A DNA stretch of 11,121 bases, from positions 1-11,121 of the forward strand of contig DNXB01000317.1 in the NCBI GenBank assembly GCA_003506995.1. Direction: 5' to 3'. The DNA comes from Verrucomicrobiales bacterium. GTDB taxonomy: Bacteria; Verrucomicrobiota; Verrucomicrobiia; Verrucomicrobiales; Verrucomicrobiaceae. The notes beneath the pieces are model-generated. The model had not been told where the DNA came from, made no database searches, and was given only the letters and a program-made list of their open reading frames with translations. A program made the translations under genes and the position numbers. Positions 1 through 6,362 of the stretch are shown piece by piece (position 1 is the stretch's first letter; the number at the start of each line of letters is the position of its first letter).

Positions 1-403
1 GGTTGGCCCACTTGCGGAACTGCACCGCCCGCTCGTTCTCAATCTTGAACCCAACGGCGATGATCGCTTGCAGGTTGTAGTGCTCGACAGTGCGTTGAAC
101 CTGACGGCTCCCCTCGGTTTGAACGATTAAGTATTGCTTAACAGTTGCCGCTGGCTCCAGCTCGTTGTCGCTGAAAATGCGCTTCAGATGCTGGTTGATG
201 GCCGGGATGGAGACATTATAAAGCTCCGCCATCATCCGCTGCGTCAGCCAGATGTTCTCATCTTCGTAACGCATCTCGACACTGGACTCCGAGCTCCCAC
301 CTGCTGCCACAAAGGTGAGGTATTCCGCAGCCGAGGAGCGAACCAAGGAGACCTCGGCTTTCTTCTTGGCGCTACTGCCGGTCGTGGATTTGCTTTTGCT
401 CAT
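1..403 (-). CDS. RhuM-family protein (virulence RhuM-like), N-terminal 134 residues, 3' end outside window
   Basis: This minus-strand frame starts with ATG at 403-401 and stays open to the window edge, giving 134 codons. After a Lys/Ser-rich leader of about 17 residues the translation has the hallmark RhuM block: ENIWLTQRMMAELYNVS (about residues 49-65), then IPAINQHLKRIFSDNEL, then VKQYLIVQTEGSRQVQR and EHYNLQAIIAVGFKIENERA, ending at QFRKWAN. RhuM was named from a Salmonella pathogenicity island. Relatives are common in mobile and defence islands, and their biochemical role is not established; the N-terminal part looks like a DNA-binding fold. The frame is open upstream to a TAA at 451-449 with a GTG at 442-440, but the ATG matches where the recognisable sequence begins. 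No clear Shine-Dalgarno is visible. The RES gene lies 126 bases upstream on the same strand, so cotranscription is possible. Family call is strong; function is unknown. Confidence 0.85.
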   Translation of the reverse strand, partial: MSKSKSTTGSSAKKKAEVSLVRSSAAEYLTFVAAGGSSESSVEMRYEDENIWLTQRMMAELYNVSIPAINQHLKRIFSDNELEPAATVKQYLIVQTEGSRQVQRTVEHYNLQAIIAVGFKIENERAVQFRKWAN

Positions 404-529
404 GGCTGGGGTAGTCCGGTTTTTCGTGGCTCGTTCAAACACTTTGGCTTATCCCATAACCGGCACTGGATGCGTGTGCGCCCGTCCTCTGTTTGGTAGA
501 GAACAAGACAGGACGCTGGAAGTGATGAT
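404..529. other. Gap between RES gene and rhuM-like gene
   Basis: This 126-base gap between two minus-strand genes has no coding potential that I credit. I saw only a weak bulged hairpin around 488-508 and no T-run that would make a convincing intrinsic terminator for the RES gene. It could hold the rhuM-like promoter, but no good -10/-35 pair was identified. Confidence 0.4.
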
Positions 530-1975
530 TCAATCATTGGGCACATCACCTCCTTTCTGAAGTCTACGTCGAGTCACCTTGTGCGACGGCGCATTAAAGG
601 TGACAGCCCTGACGTGATGCACCTGAATGCTTTCTAAGTCTATGCGAAGCGTGGGGGCACGCGTGTCTAAATCATGGTCAAAGGGATGGTCCATGCCAAA
701 CATCCAATGAGAAGCGCGATTCATGGGCTCCACCTGCTCTGTAGGCAGTGGCACCGTTTCCCACACTCTGTAATCAGGGTAAAAATCATCGGAATCTCTC
801 GTCACGAGTTGGACGTCCAACTCGGTTCCTTTTGGCAGTTCAATCTCTTCGACTCTTGCTGCATGGTGGAACAAGACCACGTTCGATGATTCTTGACCCG
901 TCTGAACAGAAGGAAAGATCATACCATCCAGCCGCGCTTCGTTGGCTAAGTAATCAGCCACAGCTTGAGTGGGAAGATATTCTGAGACCTCTTCGTGCGG
1001 CATGACGGCGCGGGACATCAGGTGGCTCAGCACCTCCAGAAAGTTGCTCCGCTGCATCTGCACAATCGTGGCAGGGTCGAAAATGCTCCCGCTTGCGGAT
1101 ACCGATCTCAAGGCAGTTAAATCGAGTAGCCGCAGGGGTCGTATGATGCTGAAAACGGCCAGAGCCACCTTGCTGCCGACAGGAGGACGAACTTCAGAGA
1201 GAGCCGTGTCAGCGTCTCGTGCTCCGTAGAACACTGCGATACCTCGCGCATTCATCCTTCCTGCGCTGGCAGCCTCTGTGGGCGGCGTGCCAAGGTGTTT
1301 CCACGGAGCTTTAAGAGCCTCCGCCAGTTCGTCGTCTTCACCCTCGAAGACCCGTGCGCGGTAGAGATTGGTAATTGGCATTGCAGGCCCTACGGTCACC
1401 ACCACTGGTGCTCGACTGGTCGTTCGCAGTTCGGACACTCCGTTGAAAATCTGATCGAGGACCAGTTTAGCTGATGGTGAGAAGAAGCGACTTTGTGTCT
1501 TGAGGCCACGCTCGAAATCATTCCAAAGAACGAGAAACTCACCGTGACCCGCATTCTTTTCGGCATAGTGAGACTCGTCTGAAAAGGGACACTCTTCTCC
1601 CATTTGAGTCAGATCATGGTCGTAGTGGCGATCTTCTAGAACGGAACGAATGTCCTCTGCAATTTCCTCGCTGACATCAGCAGCGCTGAGTATTACCCAT
1701 TTCGCCTCCTCCCCATCGCGATCCCATCCTACTTCACGCGACATTGCATATTCAAACCCGTCGGGTTCGGTGGCTGTGCGCTCGTAGTGTTCCTCGAAGG
1801 CGCGCTCAACGAGGTCTGCCACTTCCTCAATGGACAACGTGAGTCCCTCTTCGTCACAGTAGGAACAGAAGCCCTCGTCCCCTGTGATTTGGACAATGCT
1901 TTTGAGATGACCCTCTCCCACGCAACAAGCGCAGACACGGTTACTCTCTTCGGAATCTGGTTCAGGTAAACTCAC
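530..1975 (-). CDS. HEPN/RES N-terminal plus RES-domain protein (putative NAD+-targeting toxin)
   Basis: The 481-residue product begins with a zinc-ribbon-like pair of CxxC motifs (C15-C18 and C37-C40) and a helical stretch of the type found in HEPN/RES N-terminal-domain-1 proteins (about residues 48-165). A RES domain follows at about 200-375: LYRARVF (204-210), a conserved RMNARGIAVFYGA block (240-252), the EVRP motif with E261, and DGMIFPSVQTG then NVVLF (350-369). The likely Arg-Glu-Ser set is R206, E261 and S356, with Y250. Known RES toxins such as MbcT degrade NAD+, and ParT ADP-ribosylates a housekeeping enzyme; transfer of that activity to this protein is inference. About 100 C-terminal residues extend past the RES core. 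The start is GTG at 1975-1973, as no ATG or GTG lies between it and an in-frame TGA at 2029-2027. RES toxins usually pair with Xre-type antitoxins; here the upstream neighbour is MazE-like, 51 bases away. Confidence 0.83.
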   Translation of the reverse strand: MSLPEPDSEESNRVCACCVGEGHLKSIVQITGDEGFCSYCDEEGLTLSIEEVADLVERAFEEHYERTATEPDGFEYAMSREVGWDRDGEEAKWVILSAADVSEEIAEDIRSVLEDRHYDHDLTQMGEECPFSDESHYAEKNAGHGEFLVLWNDFERGLKTQSRFFSPSAKLVLDQIFNGVSELRTTSRAPVVVTVGPAMPITNLYRARVFEGEDDELAEALKAPWKHLGTPPTEAASAGRMNARGIAVFYGARDADTALSEVRPPVGSKVALAVFSIIRPLRLLDLTALRSVSASGSIFDPATIVQMQRSNFLEVLSHLMSRAVMPHEEVSEYLPTQAVADYLANEARLDGMIFPSVQTGQESSNVVLFHHAARVEEIELPKGTELDVQLVTRDSDDFYPDYRVWETVPLPTEQVEPMNRASHWMFGMDHPFDHDLDTRAPTLRIDLESIQVHHVRAVTFNAPSHKVTRRRLQKGGDVPND

Positions 1976-2026
1976 AGAAATGCTTCGTTGGTGACTCGCC
2001 GCTGGTTTGTTTAAGTTTTGCCGTGC

Positions 2027-2272
2027 TCAAGTCGGACATACCTCCCGTCCAACATCTGCTCCCCAATCCGTGGCCGGGTGCAGGTTCTCAGGAGTGACCT
2101 TGTCGAGCAGGTCATCCAGCTTCAGGCGCTTGGGAGCAGCCCTCACTGTGAGGTCGGAGGGGCCAACCTTGAAAACCACGGCATCGCCTTCCTGAAAGTG
2201 AATCTGCTTCGCGACGGCCAGCGGGATGCGCAGGGTGAGGCTATTGCCCCATTTTTGAATCGTTCCGGTCAT
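2027..2272 (-). CDS. MazE-like AbrB/SpoVT-fold antitoxin
   Basis: This 81-residue protein opens with the classic MazE/AbrB swapped-hairpin DNA-binding sequence: TIQKWGNSLTLRIPLAVA (residues 4-21), followed by the hydrophobic/Gly-Asp turn QEGDAVVFKV. The C-terminal part (KLDDLLDKVTPENLH, then TDWGADVGREV) matches the usual acidic toxin-binding tail of MazE proteins. Such proteins normally neutralise a co-encoded MazF RNase and repress their own operon. No MazF follows; the next gene on this strand is the RES protein. A longer reading of this frame extends upstream to 2644, but it runs antisense through DUF1501 #1, and MazE homology starts exactly at the ATG at 2272-2270. A GGAG lies only one base before the ATG, too close for a normal ribosome-binding site, so initiation may be atypical or leaderless. 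Confidence 0.86.
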   Translation of the reverse strand: MTGTIQKWGNSLTLRIPLAVAKQIHFQEGDAVVFKVGPSDLTVRAAPKRLKLDDLLDKVTPENLHPATDWGADVGREVCPT

Positions 2273-2318
2273 GCTCCTACATGGAGGCTGCTCATTCGGG
2301 GTGTCAACGCGGCAGTTT

Positions 2319-2322
2319 GAGG
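2319..2322 (+). promoter_or_regulatory. Shine-Dalgarno GAGG supporting the 2328 start
   Basis: GAGG lies five bases before the ATG at 2328, a normal spacing. Neither the ATG at 2349 nor the one at 2388 has a comparable site, and the ATG at 2271 would overlap the start of the divergent mazE-like gene. This is the main reason for choosing 2328. Confidence 0.5.
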
Positions 2323-2327
2323 CGAAC

Positions 2328-3821
2328 ATGACTTGGCTTCCGGTTACGATGGATAATCGCAGGCGTGATGACCGTATTGCTTCACTCATGTCCCGCTTCA
2401 TCCCCAATCGCACACCATGCGGCCAGACACGCCGGGAGTTTCTCTGGCAGGTCGGGGGTGGGTTTGCGGGGCTGGCGTTGGCGGATTTGATGGTGACTGA
2501 TGCGCTCGCGGCATCGCCGCTGGCGGAGAGGCGGCCGCATTTTCCGGTGAAGGCGAAACATTGCGTGTTTCTGTTCATGAACGGCGGGCCGAGCCAGGTG
2601 GACACGTTTGATCCGAAGCCGGCGCTGACGAAGCACCATGGCAAACCTTACACGGGCGATGCGAAGGTTGGATCGAACGGGCGGGCGGTGGGGCATTTGA
2701 TGCAGTCGCCGTTTGAGTTCACGCGGCATGGGCAGAGCGGGCTGCCGATCAGCAGCCTCTTTCCGCACACGGCTCGGCACGCGGATGATCTGTGCGTGAT
2801 CCGCTCGATGCATGCGGACACGGCGGCTCATGCCTCGGGCTGTTTGCAGATGAACACGGGCAGCATCTTCATTGGCAAGCCGTGCCTGGGATCGTGGTTG
2901 AGCTATGGACTGGGCACGACGAATCAAAATCTGCCGGGTTTTGTGGTGATGACGGACCCGCGTGGCGGACCGATCGGCAGTGCGTCGAACTGGACGGCGG
3001 GTTACATGCCGGCGGCGTATCAGGGCACGTTGTTCCGCAGCGGCGGCTCGCCCTTGCTCGATCTGGCGACGCCGGAGGGCACGAGCGACCTCACGCAGCG
3101 GCGCAGTCTGGATTTGCTGAAGTCGCTGAACGAGGAGCATCTCAAACTGCATCCCGAGGAGACGGAGCTGATGGCGCGGATCGAATCGTATGAGCTGGCG
3201 TATCGCATGCAGACGGAGGCGATGAGCGTGGTGGATGTGGACAGCGAGGACGCGGCGACGCGCGAGATGTATGGCCTCAATGACAAGCGCACGGCGGATT
3301 TTGGCCGCAAGTGCCTCATCACGTGCAAGCTCATCGAAAAAGGCGTGCGCTTCATTCAGCTCTATTCCGGTGGCGGGCACATTGAGGACACATGGGATGG
3401 TCACAACGACTGCATTACCAATCACACGCTGCACGCGGGCGAGACGGACAAGCCCATCGCGGCGCTGATCGCCGATCTGAAACGCACGGGTTTGTGGGAC
3501 GAGACGCTGCTCGTCTGGGGCGGTGAATTTGGCCGCACGCCGACGAGCGAGGGCGTGGGCAAGCCGGGTCGCGATCACGACTGGCACGGCTTTTCCATGT
3601 GGATGGCCGGTGCCGGTGTGAAAGGCGGCCAAGCCATCGGCGCGACGGATGAACTCGGATTCAAGGCCGTGGAGGATCGTGTTCACGTCAGCGATTTGCA
3701 TGCGACCATCCTGCATCTCATGGGCATTGATCACACGAGGCTGAGTTTTCCGCATCAGGGGCTGAATCAGCGGCTCACGGGTGTGGAAGAACGACGCGTG
3801 GTGACGAAGGCGCTGGCGTGA
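2328..3821 (+). CDS. DUF1501 protein #1, Tat-exported
   Basis: The 497-residue product carries a twin-arginine signal (TRREFLWQVGGGFAG, residues 34-48) and DUF1501 landmarks in order: FLFMNGGPSQVDTFDPKP (81-98), HADDLCVIRSMHADTAAH (151-168), GSWLSYGLGTTNQNLPGFVV (188-207), GGEFGRTP (398-405), GRDHDWHGF (414-422), and a C-terminal DLHATILHLMGIDHTRLSF (456-474). DUF1501 is related to the alkaline phosphatase/sulfatase superfamily, and the Asp/His residues of FDPKP and GRDH are candidate metal ligands; no substrate is known. The Tat motif sits 34 residues in, so the true start could be 2388, giving MSRFIPNRTPCGQTRREFL. I prefer 2328 because of its Shine-Dalgarno. These proteins usually follow a DUF1549/DUF1553 cytochrome gene, but here the upstream neighbour is the divergent mazE-like gene 55 bases away. 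It is most similar in plan to DUF1501 #3. Confidence 0.88.
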   Translation: MTWLPVTMDNRRRDDRIASLMSRFIPNRTPCGQTRREFLWQVGGGFAGLALADLMVTDALAASPLAERRPHFPVKAKHCVFLFMNGGPSQVDTFDPKPALTKHHGKPYTGDAKVGSNGRAVGHLMQSPFEFTRHGQSGLPISSLFPHTARHADDLCVIRSMHADTAAHASGCLQMNTGSIFIGKPCLGSWLSYGLGTTNQNLPGFVVMTDPRGGPIGSASNWTAGYMPAAYQGTLFRSGGSPLLDLATPEGTSDLTQRRSLDLLKSLNEEHLKLHPEETELMARIESYELAYRMQTEAMSVVDVDSEDAATREMYGLNDKRTADFGRKCLITCKLIEKGVRFIQLYSGGGHIEDTWDGHNDCITNHTLHAGETDKPIAALIADLKRTGLWDETLLVWGGEFGRTPTSEGVGKPGRDHDWHGFSMWMAGAGVKGGQAIGATDELGFKAVEDRVHVSDLHATILHLMGIDHTRLSFPHQGLNQRLTGVEERRVVTKALA

Positions 3822-3881
3822 GGGCCTGACTCGTTGCCGAATCTGAAACAAGCAGGGTTCTGAGGTTGTATTCACACGACC

Positions 3882-5342
3882 ATGAATCTCTGGCTCAAAC
3901 AGCGCGACCAGAAAGAGGCAAGCCCCGAACGTCGGCGATTGCTGAAGTCGTTGTCAGCGGGCGTGCTGGGTTTCAGCGCCCCGGAGTGGCTGGCGATGCA
4001 GGCGCGGGCGAGCAATTCGTCGAAAGCGGCGGTGGTGGGACAGGCGAAGCGGGTGCTGGTGATCTATGAGGAGGGCGGCATCAGCCAGATGGACTCGTTT
4101 GATCCGAAGCCAGACGCGCTGCTGGATCATCGGTCGCCCTTCAAGCCGATCCCAACGAGCGTGCCGGGCACGCATTTCTCCGAGCTGATGCCGCTAACGG
4201 CGAAGCAAGCGCATCGACTGTCGGTGGTGCGCAGCATGACCTCCGCTCCGACAGCGGGGCACAGGGAGTGTTGCCAGGAGTTCTTCAAAGGCTACCGCAA
4301 CACGAACCCCTTCGACTTTCCCGACATCGGCTGCGTGGTGACGGAGCTGATGGGCACGGATCGGCCGGAGATGCCGGGCTACATTTTTTGTCCGGGCATC
4401 AACATGCCGAATGCGATCACCAGCACGGGCTTCCTGCCCGCGAGTCGTGCGCCGTGGAAGCTCGGCACAAAGCAACTCGGTGAGAACCTGAGTGATCCGC
4501 AGTGGAAAGTGCGCTCGCTGGAGCTGCAAAAAGGCCTGGCGCGTGAGCGGCTGCTGGAGCGGCATCGGCTGCTCGAATCGCTCGATGTCGGCGCGGTGGC
4601 GGAATCGACGGCGGGCCAGGTGATGAAGGGAAACACGCGGCACGCGCTCGATTTGCTGACCAGCGATGAGGCGAAGCTTGCGTTCGATCTTTCGCGTGAG
4701 TCGAACAACACACGCGACCGCTACGGACGCGATCATCGTGGGAACTGCTACCTGCTCGGGCGGCGCTTGATCGAGTCCGGCGTGCGTTTTGTCACCGTGA
4801 CGTGCATCCAGCCGCCGGAGCATGTGAAACGGCCGGGTTATGGCCAGCCGGGTGGTGTCTTCCTGAACTGGGATCATCACGAAGGCATCTACAACAACGG
4901 CCCGTGTGGCGGACCGCAGGGGAACAGCAATCAGGAGCGCTACGGCCTGCCGCATCCGGTGATGATGCCGAGCCTTGATCGCTCATTCAGTGCGCTGATC
5001 GAGGACATGCATGAACGCGGCCTGCTGGCAGAGACGCTCGTGTGTTTCGTCACCGAAATGGGCCGCACGCCGCGCATGAACAAGAACGGCGGACGCGATC
5101 ATTGGGCGCGTGCGATGTCCATCGCCTTCGCGGGCGCGGGCTGTCCCGGCGGCGCGGTGATCGGCGCAACGGATCGCGAAGGCGGCGATGTCACCGACGC
5201 GCTCTACACACCCTACGACTACGCCGAGACGATCTACCGCAAGCTCGGCTTCTCCGAGAATCAGCGGCTTGAAAAGCCCAATGGTGTCGCCATTCCGCTG
5301 TCGGATGGCGGGAAGGCGATTCGCGAACTTTTCACCTCATGA
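3882..5342 (+). CDS. DUF1501 protein #2, divergent clade
   Basis: The 486-residue protein has a degenerate twin-arginine-like leader (ERRRLLKSLSAGVLGFSA, residues 16-33) and DUF1501 motifs that differ from the neighbouring paralogs: EEGGISQMDSFDPKP (63-77), FKPIPTSVPG, HRLSVVRSMTSAPTAGH (111-127), VRFVTVTC (301-308), TEMGRTPRMN (391-400) and GGRDHWARAMSIAFAGAG (403-420). It has inserts of its own: a Cys-containing REC-CQEFFKGYRN block (128-140) and a Gly/Asn-rich stretch near 317-350 around NWDHHEGIYNNG. It lies 60 bases after DUF1501 #1 in the same orientation, and its TGA overlaps the ATG of the propeller gene. No Shine-Dalgarno at normal spacing precedes the start; a TGAGG sits 16 bases upstream. 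Function is unknown; export by Tat is likely but the signal is weaker than in #1, #3 and #4. Confidence 0.87.
   Translation: MNLWLKQRDQKEASPERRRLLKSLSAGVLGFSAPEWLAMQARASNSSKAAVVGQAKRVLVIYEEGGISQMDSFDPKPDALLDHRSPFKPIPTSVPGTHFSELMPLTAKQAHRLSVVRSMTSAPTAGHRECCQEFFKGYRNTNPFDFPDIGCVVTELMGTDRPEMPGYIFCPGINMPNAITSTGFLPASRAPWKLGTKQLGENLSDPQWKVRSLELQKGLARERLLERHRLLESLDVGAVAESTAGQVMKGNTRHALDLLTSDEAKLAFDLSRESNNTRDRYGRDHRGNCYLLGRRLIESGVRFVTVTCIQPPEHVKRPGYGQPGGVFLNWDHHEGIYNNGPCGGPQGNSNQERYGLPHPVMMPSLDRSFSALIEDMHERGLLAETLVCFVTEMGRTPRMNKNGGRDHWARAMSIAFAGAGCPGGAVIGATDREGGDVTDALYTPYDYAETIYRKLGFSENQRLEKPNGVAIPLSDGGKAIRELFTS
5339..5342 (+). promoter_or_regulatory. ATGA stop/start overlap, DUF1501 #2 to propeller
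   Basis: The TGA of DUF1501 #2 and the ATG of the propeller gene share ATGA, the usual sign of translational coupling. No Shine-Dalgarno is evident before this ATG, so reinitiation by the same ribosome is the likely mode. It suggests linked amounts of the two products. Confidence 0.75.
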
Positions 5343-6316
5343 GACCGCTCGCACTGCTGCTGTTGTTTGCCTCCAACTCGCACGCGGAGCCCGACTGGGT
5401 GCTGGAAGGCAACGCCGCGTGGCAGGCGCGGGATTCACAGGCGGAGTGGGTATTCAAAGATCAGCTCTGGATCGGTGGCGGATGGTTTCAGTCGTTCGCC
5501 GAGCCTCCGCGTGATGTGTGGACCTCCGCCTATGGCAAAACATGGTCGCTGATTGAAAAAAGTGCGCCATGGCTGCACAGCGATCTGCCGATGAACATCA
5601 CCTTTGCGGGCAAGATGTGGATCATGGGTGGCTGGTATAAAGGCAGGCTGCCAGGGCACTCGGCGAGCAATCAGGTGTGGTCTTCAAGCGATGGCGCCAA
5701 ATGGGAGCAGGTGACTGCAAGCGCTGGCTGGTCGCCACGTCTCGCAGCGGGCCTGGTGGAGTATCGCGGGCGGCTGTGGATGCTCGGCGGCACGGAGAAC
5801 TACTACTTTGGCGATGACACCAGTTTGAAAAACGACGTGTGGTCATCCGCCAATGGCAAGGCGTGGAAGCTGGAGACAGCGCAGGCCGAATGGTCGCCGC
5901 GTGCTTATCATCAGGCCGTTGTTCTGAACGACAAAGTCTATGTCCTCGGCGGCGGGAATTATACACCGACCTACCACGCTAAAAATGATGTGTGGTCGTC
6001 GAGCGATGGCGTGAACTGGACCTGCGAGACGCAGTCCGCGCCATGGGAGCCGCGCATGTGGTTCAGTGCGGCAGTCTATCGCGGCCGCATGTGGGTGCTC
6101 GGTGGCTGGTCGAAGGAGAAGGACAACTTCGGCGATGTCTGGCACAGCGCCGATGGCAAGAACTGGCAGCGGTTTGAAACGAAGACCTGCTGGAAGGCAC
6201 GGCACGAGCATTCGGTTTTTATGTTTCAGGACAAGCTGTGGATCGCGGGAGGTCATGCGCGACCGCTGTCGAATGAAGTGTGGTCGTTGAGCCTGCCGAA
6301 GGCTTGGAAGCCATAA
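5339..6316 (+). CDS. Secreted Kelch-type beta-propeller protein
   Basis: The 325-residue protein begins with a short Sec signal peptide ending in SHA-EPDW, with cleavage likely after residue 16. The remainder is a tandem array of about 50-residue Kelch-like repeats. Each repeat has a 'VW-S--G--W' strand followed by a 'WIMGG / WMLGG / YVLGG' strand. GG-ending strands fall at about 43-48, 94-98, 147-151, 201-205, 252-256 and 301-305, and VW strands at 60, 113, 167, 218, 267 and 314. That gives six units, with the last VW probably closing the ring with the N-terminal strand. Kelch propellers bind proteins or glycans; no galactose-oxidase copper site or other catalytic residues are evident. It is translationally coupled to DUF1501 #2 and precedes the cytochrome gene by 46 bases, suggesting an extracytoplasmic binding or scaffold role. 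The substrate is not predictable from sequence. Confidence 0.85.
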   Translation: MRPLALLLLFASNSHAEPDWVLEGNAAWQARDSQAEWVFKDQLWIGGGWFQSFAEPPRDVWTSAYGKTWSLIEKSAPWLHSDLPMNITFAGKMWIMGGWYKGRLPGHSASNQVWSSSDGAKWEQVTASAGWSPRLAAGLVEYRGRLWMLGGTENYYFGDDTSLKNDVWSSANGKAWKLETAQAEWSPRAYHQAVVLNDKVYVLGGGNYTPTYHAKNDVWSSSDGVNWTCETQSAPWEPRMWFSAAVYRGRMWVLGGWSKEKDNFGDVWHSADGKNWQRFETKTCWKARHEHSVFMFQDKLWIAGGHARPLSNEVWSLSLPKAWKP

Positions 6317-6329
6317 GGCGGCTATTCGC

Positions 6330-6348
6330 GAGTTCGGTCCCTGAACTC
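6330..6348 (+). other. Small inverted repeat between propeller and cytochrome genes
   Basis: GAGTTC (6330-6335) is complementary to GAACTC (6343-6348) across a seven-base loop that can close further by one G-U and one G-C pair. No T-run follows, so it is not a typical intrinsic terminator. It could stabilise or partition the operon mRNA, or be chance. Confidence 0.3.
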
Positions 6349-6362
6349 ACGTAGGTTTCGTC

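Noticed and set aside
488..508. Bulged hairpin between the RES and rhuM-like genes
   Set aside because: Only about six weak pairs with a bulge and no T-run on the minus strand; not distinguishable from chance.
1945..1975. The RES N-terminus LPEPDSEESNR recalls the LPEP-GSEPG-RRP opening of MazF toxins
   Set aside because: The match is short and stops where the CxxC motif begins; without a search it is more likely coincidence than a MazF remnant.
2302..2307. Perfect TTGACA on the minus strand as a -35 box for the mazE-like gene
   Set aside because: No acceptable -10 hexamer lies 16-19 bases downstream, and the start site would fall on the ATG itself. A leaderless promoter remains possible but is not supported.
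2273..2644. N-terminal extension of the mazE-like frame to 205 residues
   Set aside because: MazE similarity begins exactly at the ATG at 2272; the extension has no motif and would lie antisense to the start of DUF1501 #1.
2382..3875. A 497-codon open frame on the minus strand opposite DUF1501 #1
   Set aside because: It is rich in Arg, His and Gln with no recognisable motif, as expected for the antisense of a GC-rich gene. The plus-strand frame has clear family motifs.
4194..4955. A 253-codon minus-strand frame opposite DUF1501 #2 (and a similar one at 9632-10378 opposite #3)
   Set aside because: Same antisense shadow pattern with Arg/His/Ala-rich composition and no domain; both are fully inside well-supported plus-strand genes.
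6330..6348. Inverted repeat as an intrinsic terminator after the propeller gene
   Set aside because: Short stem, no following T-run, and the next gene starts 15 bases later in the same direction; kept only as a low-confidence structure.
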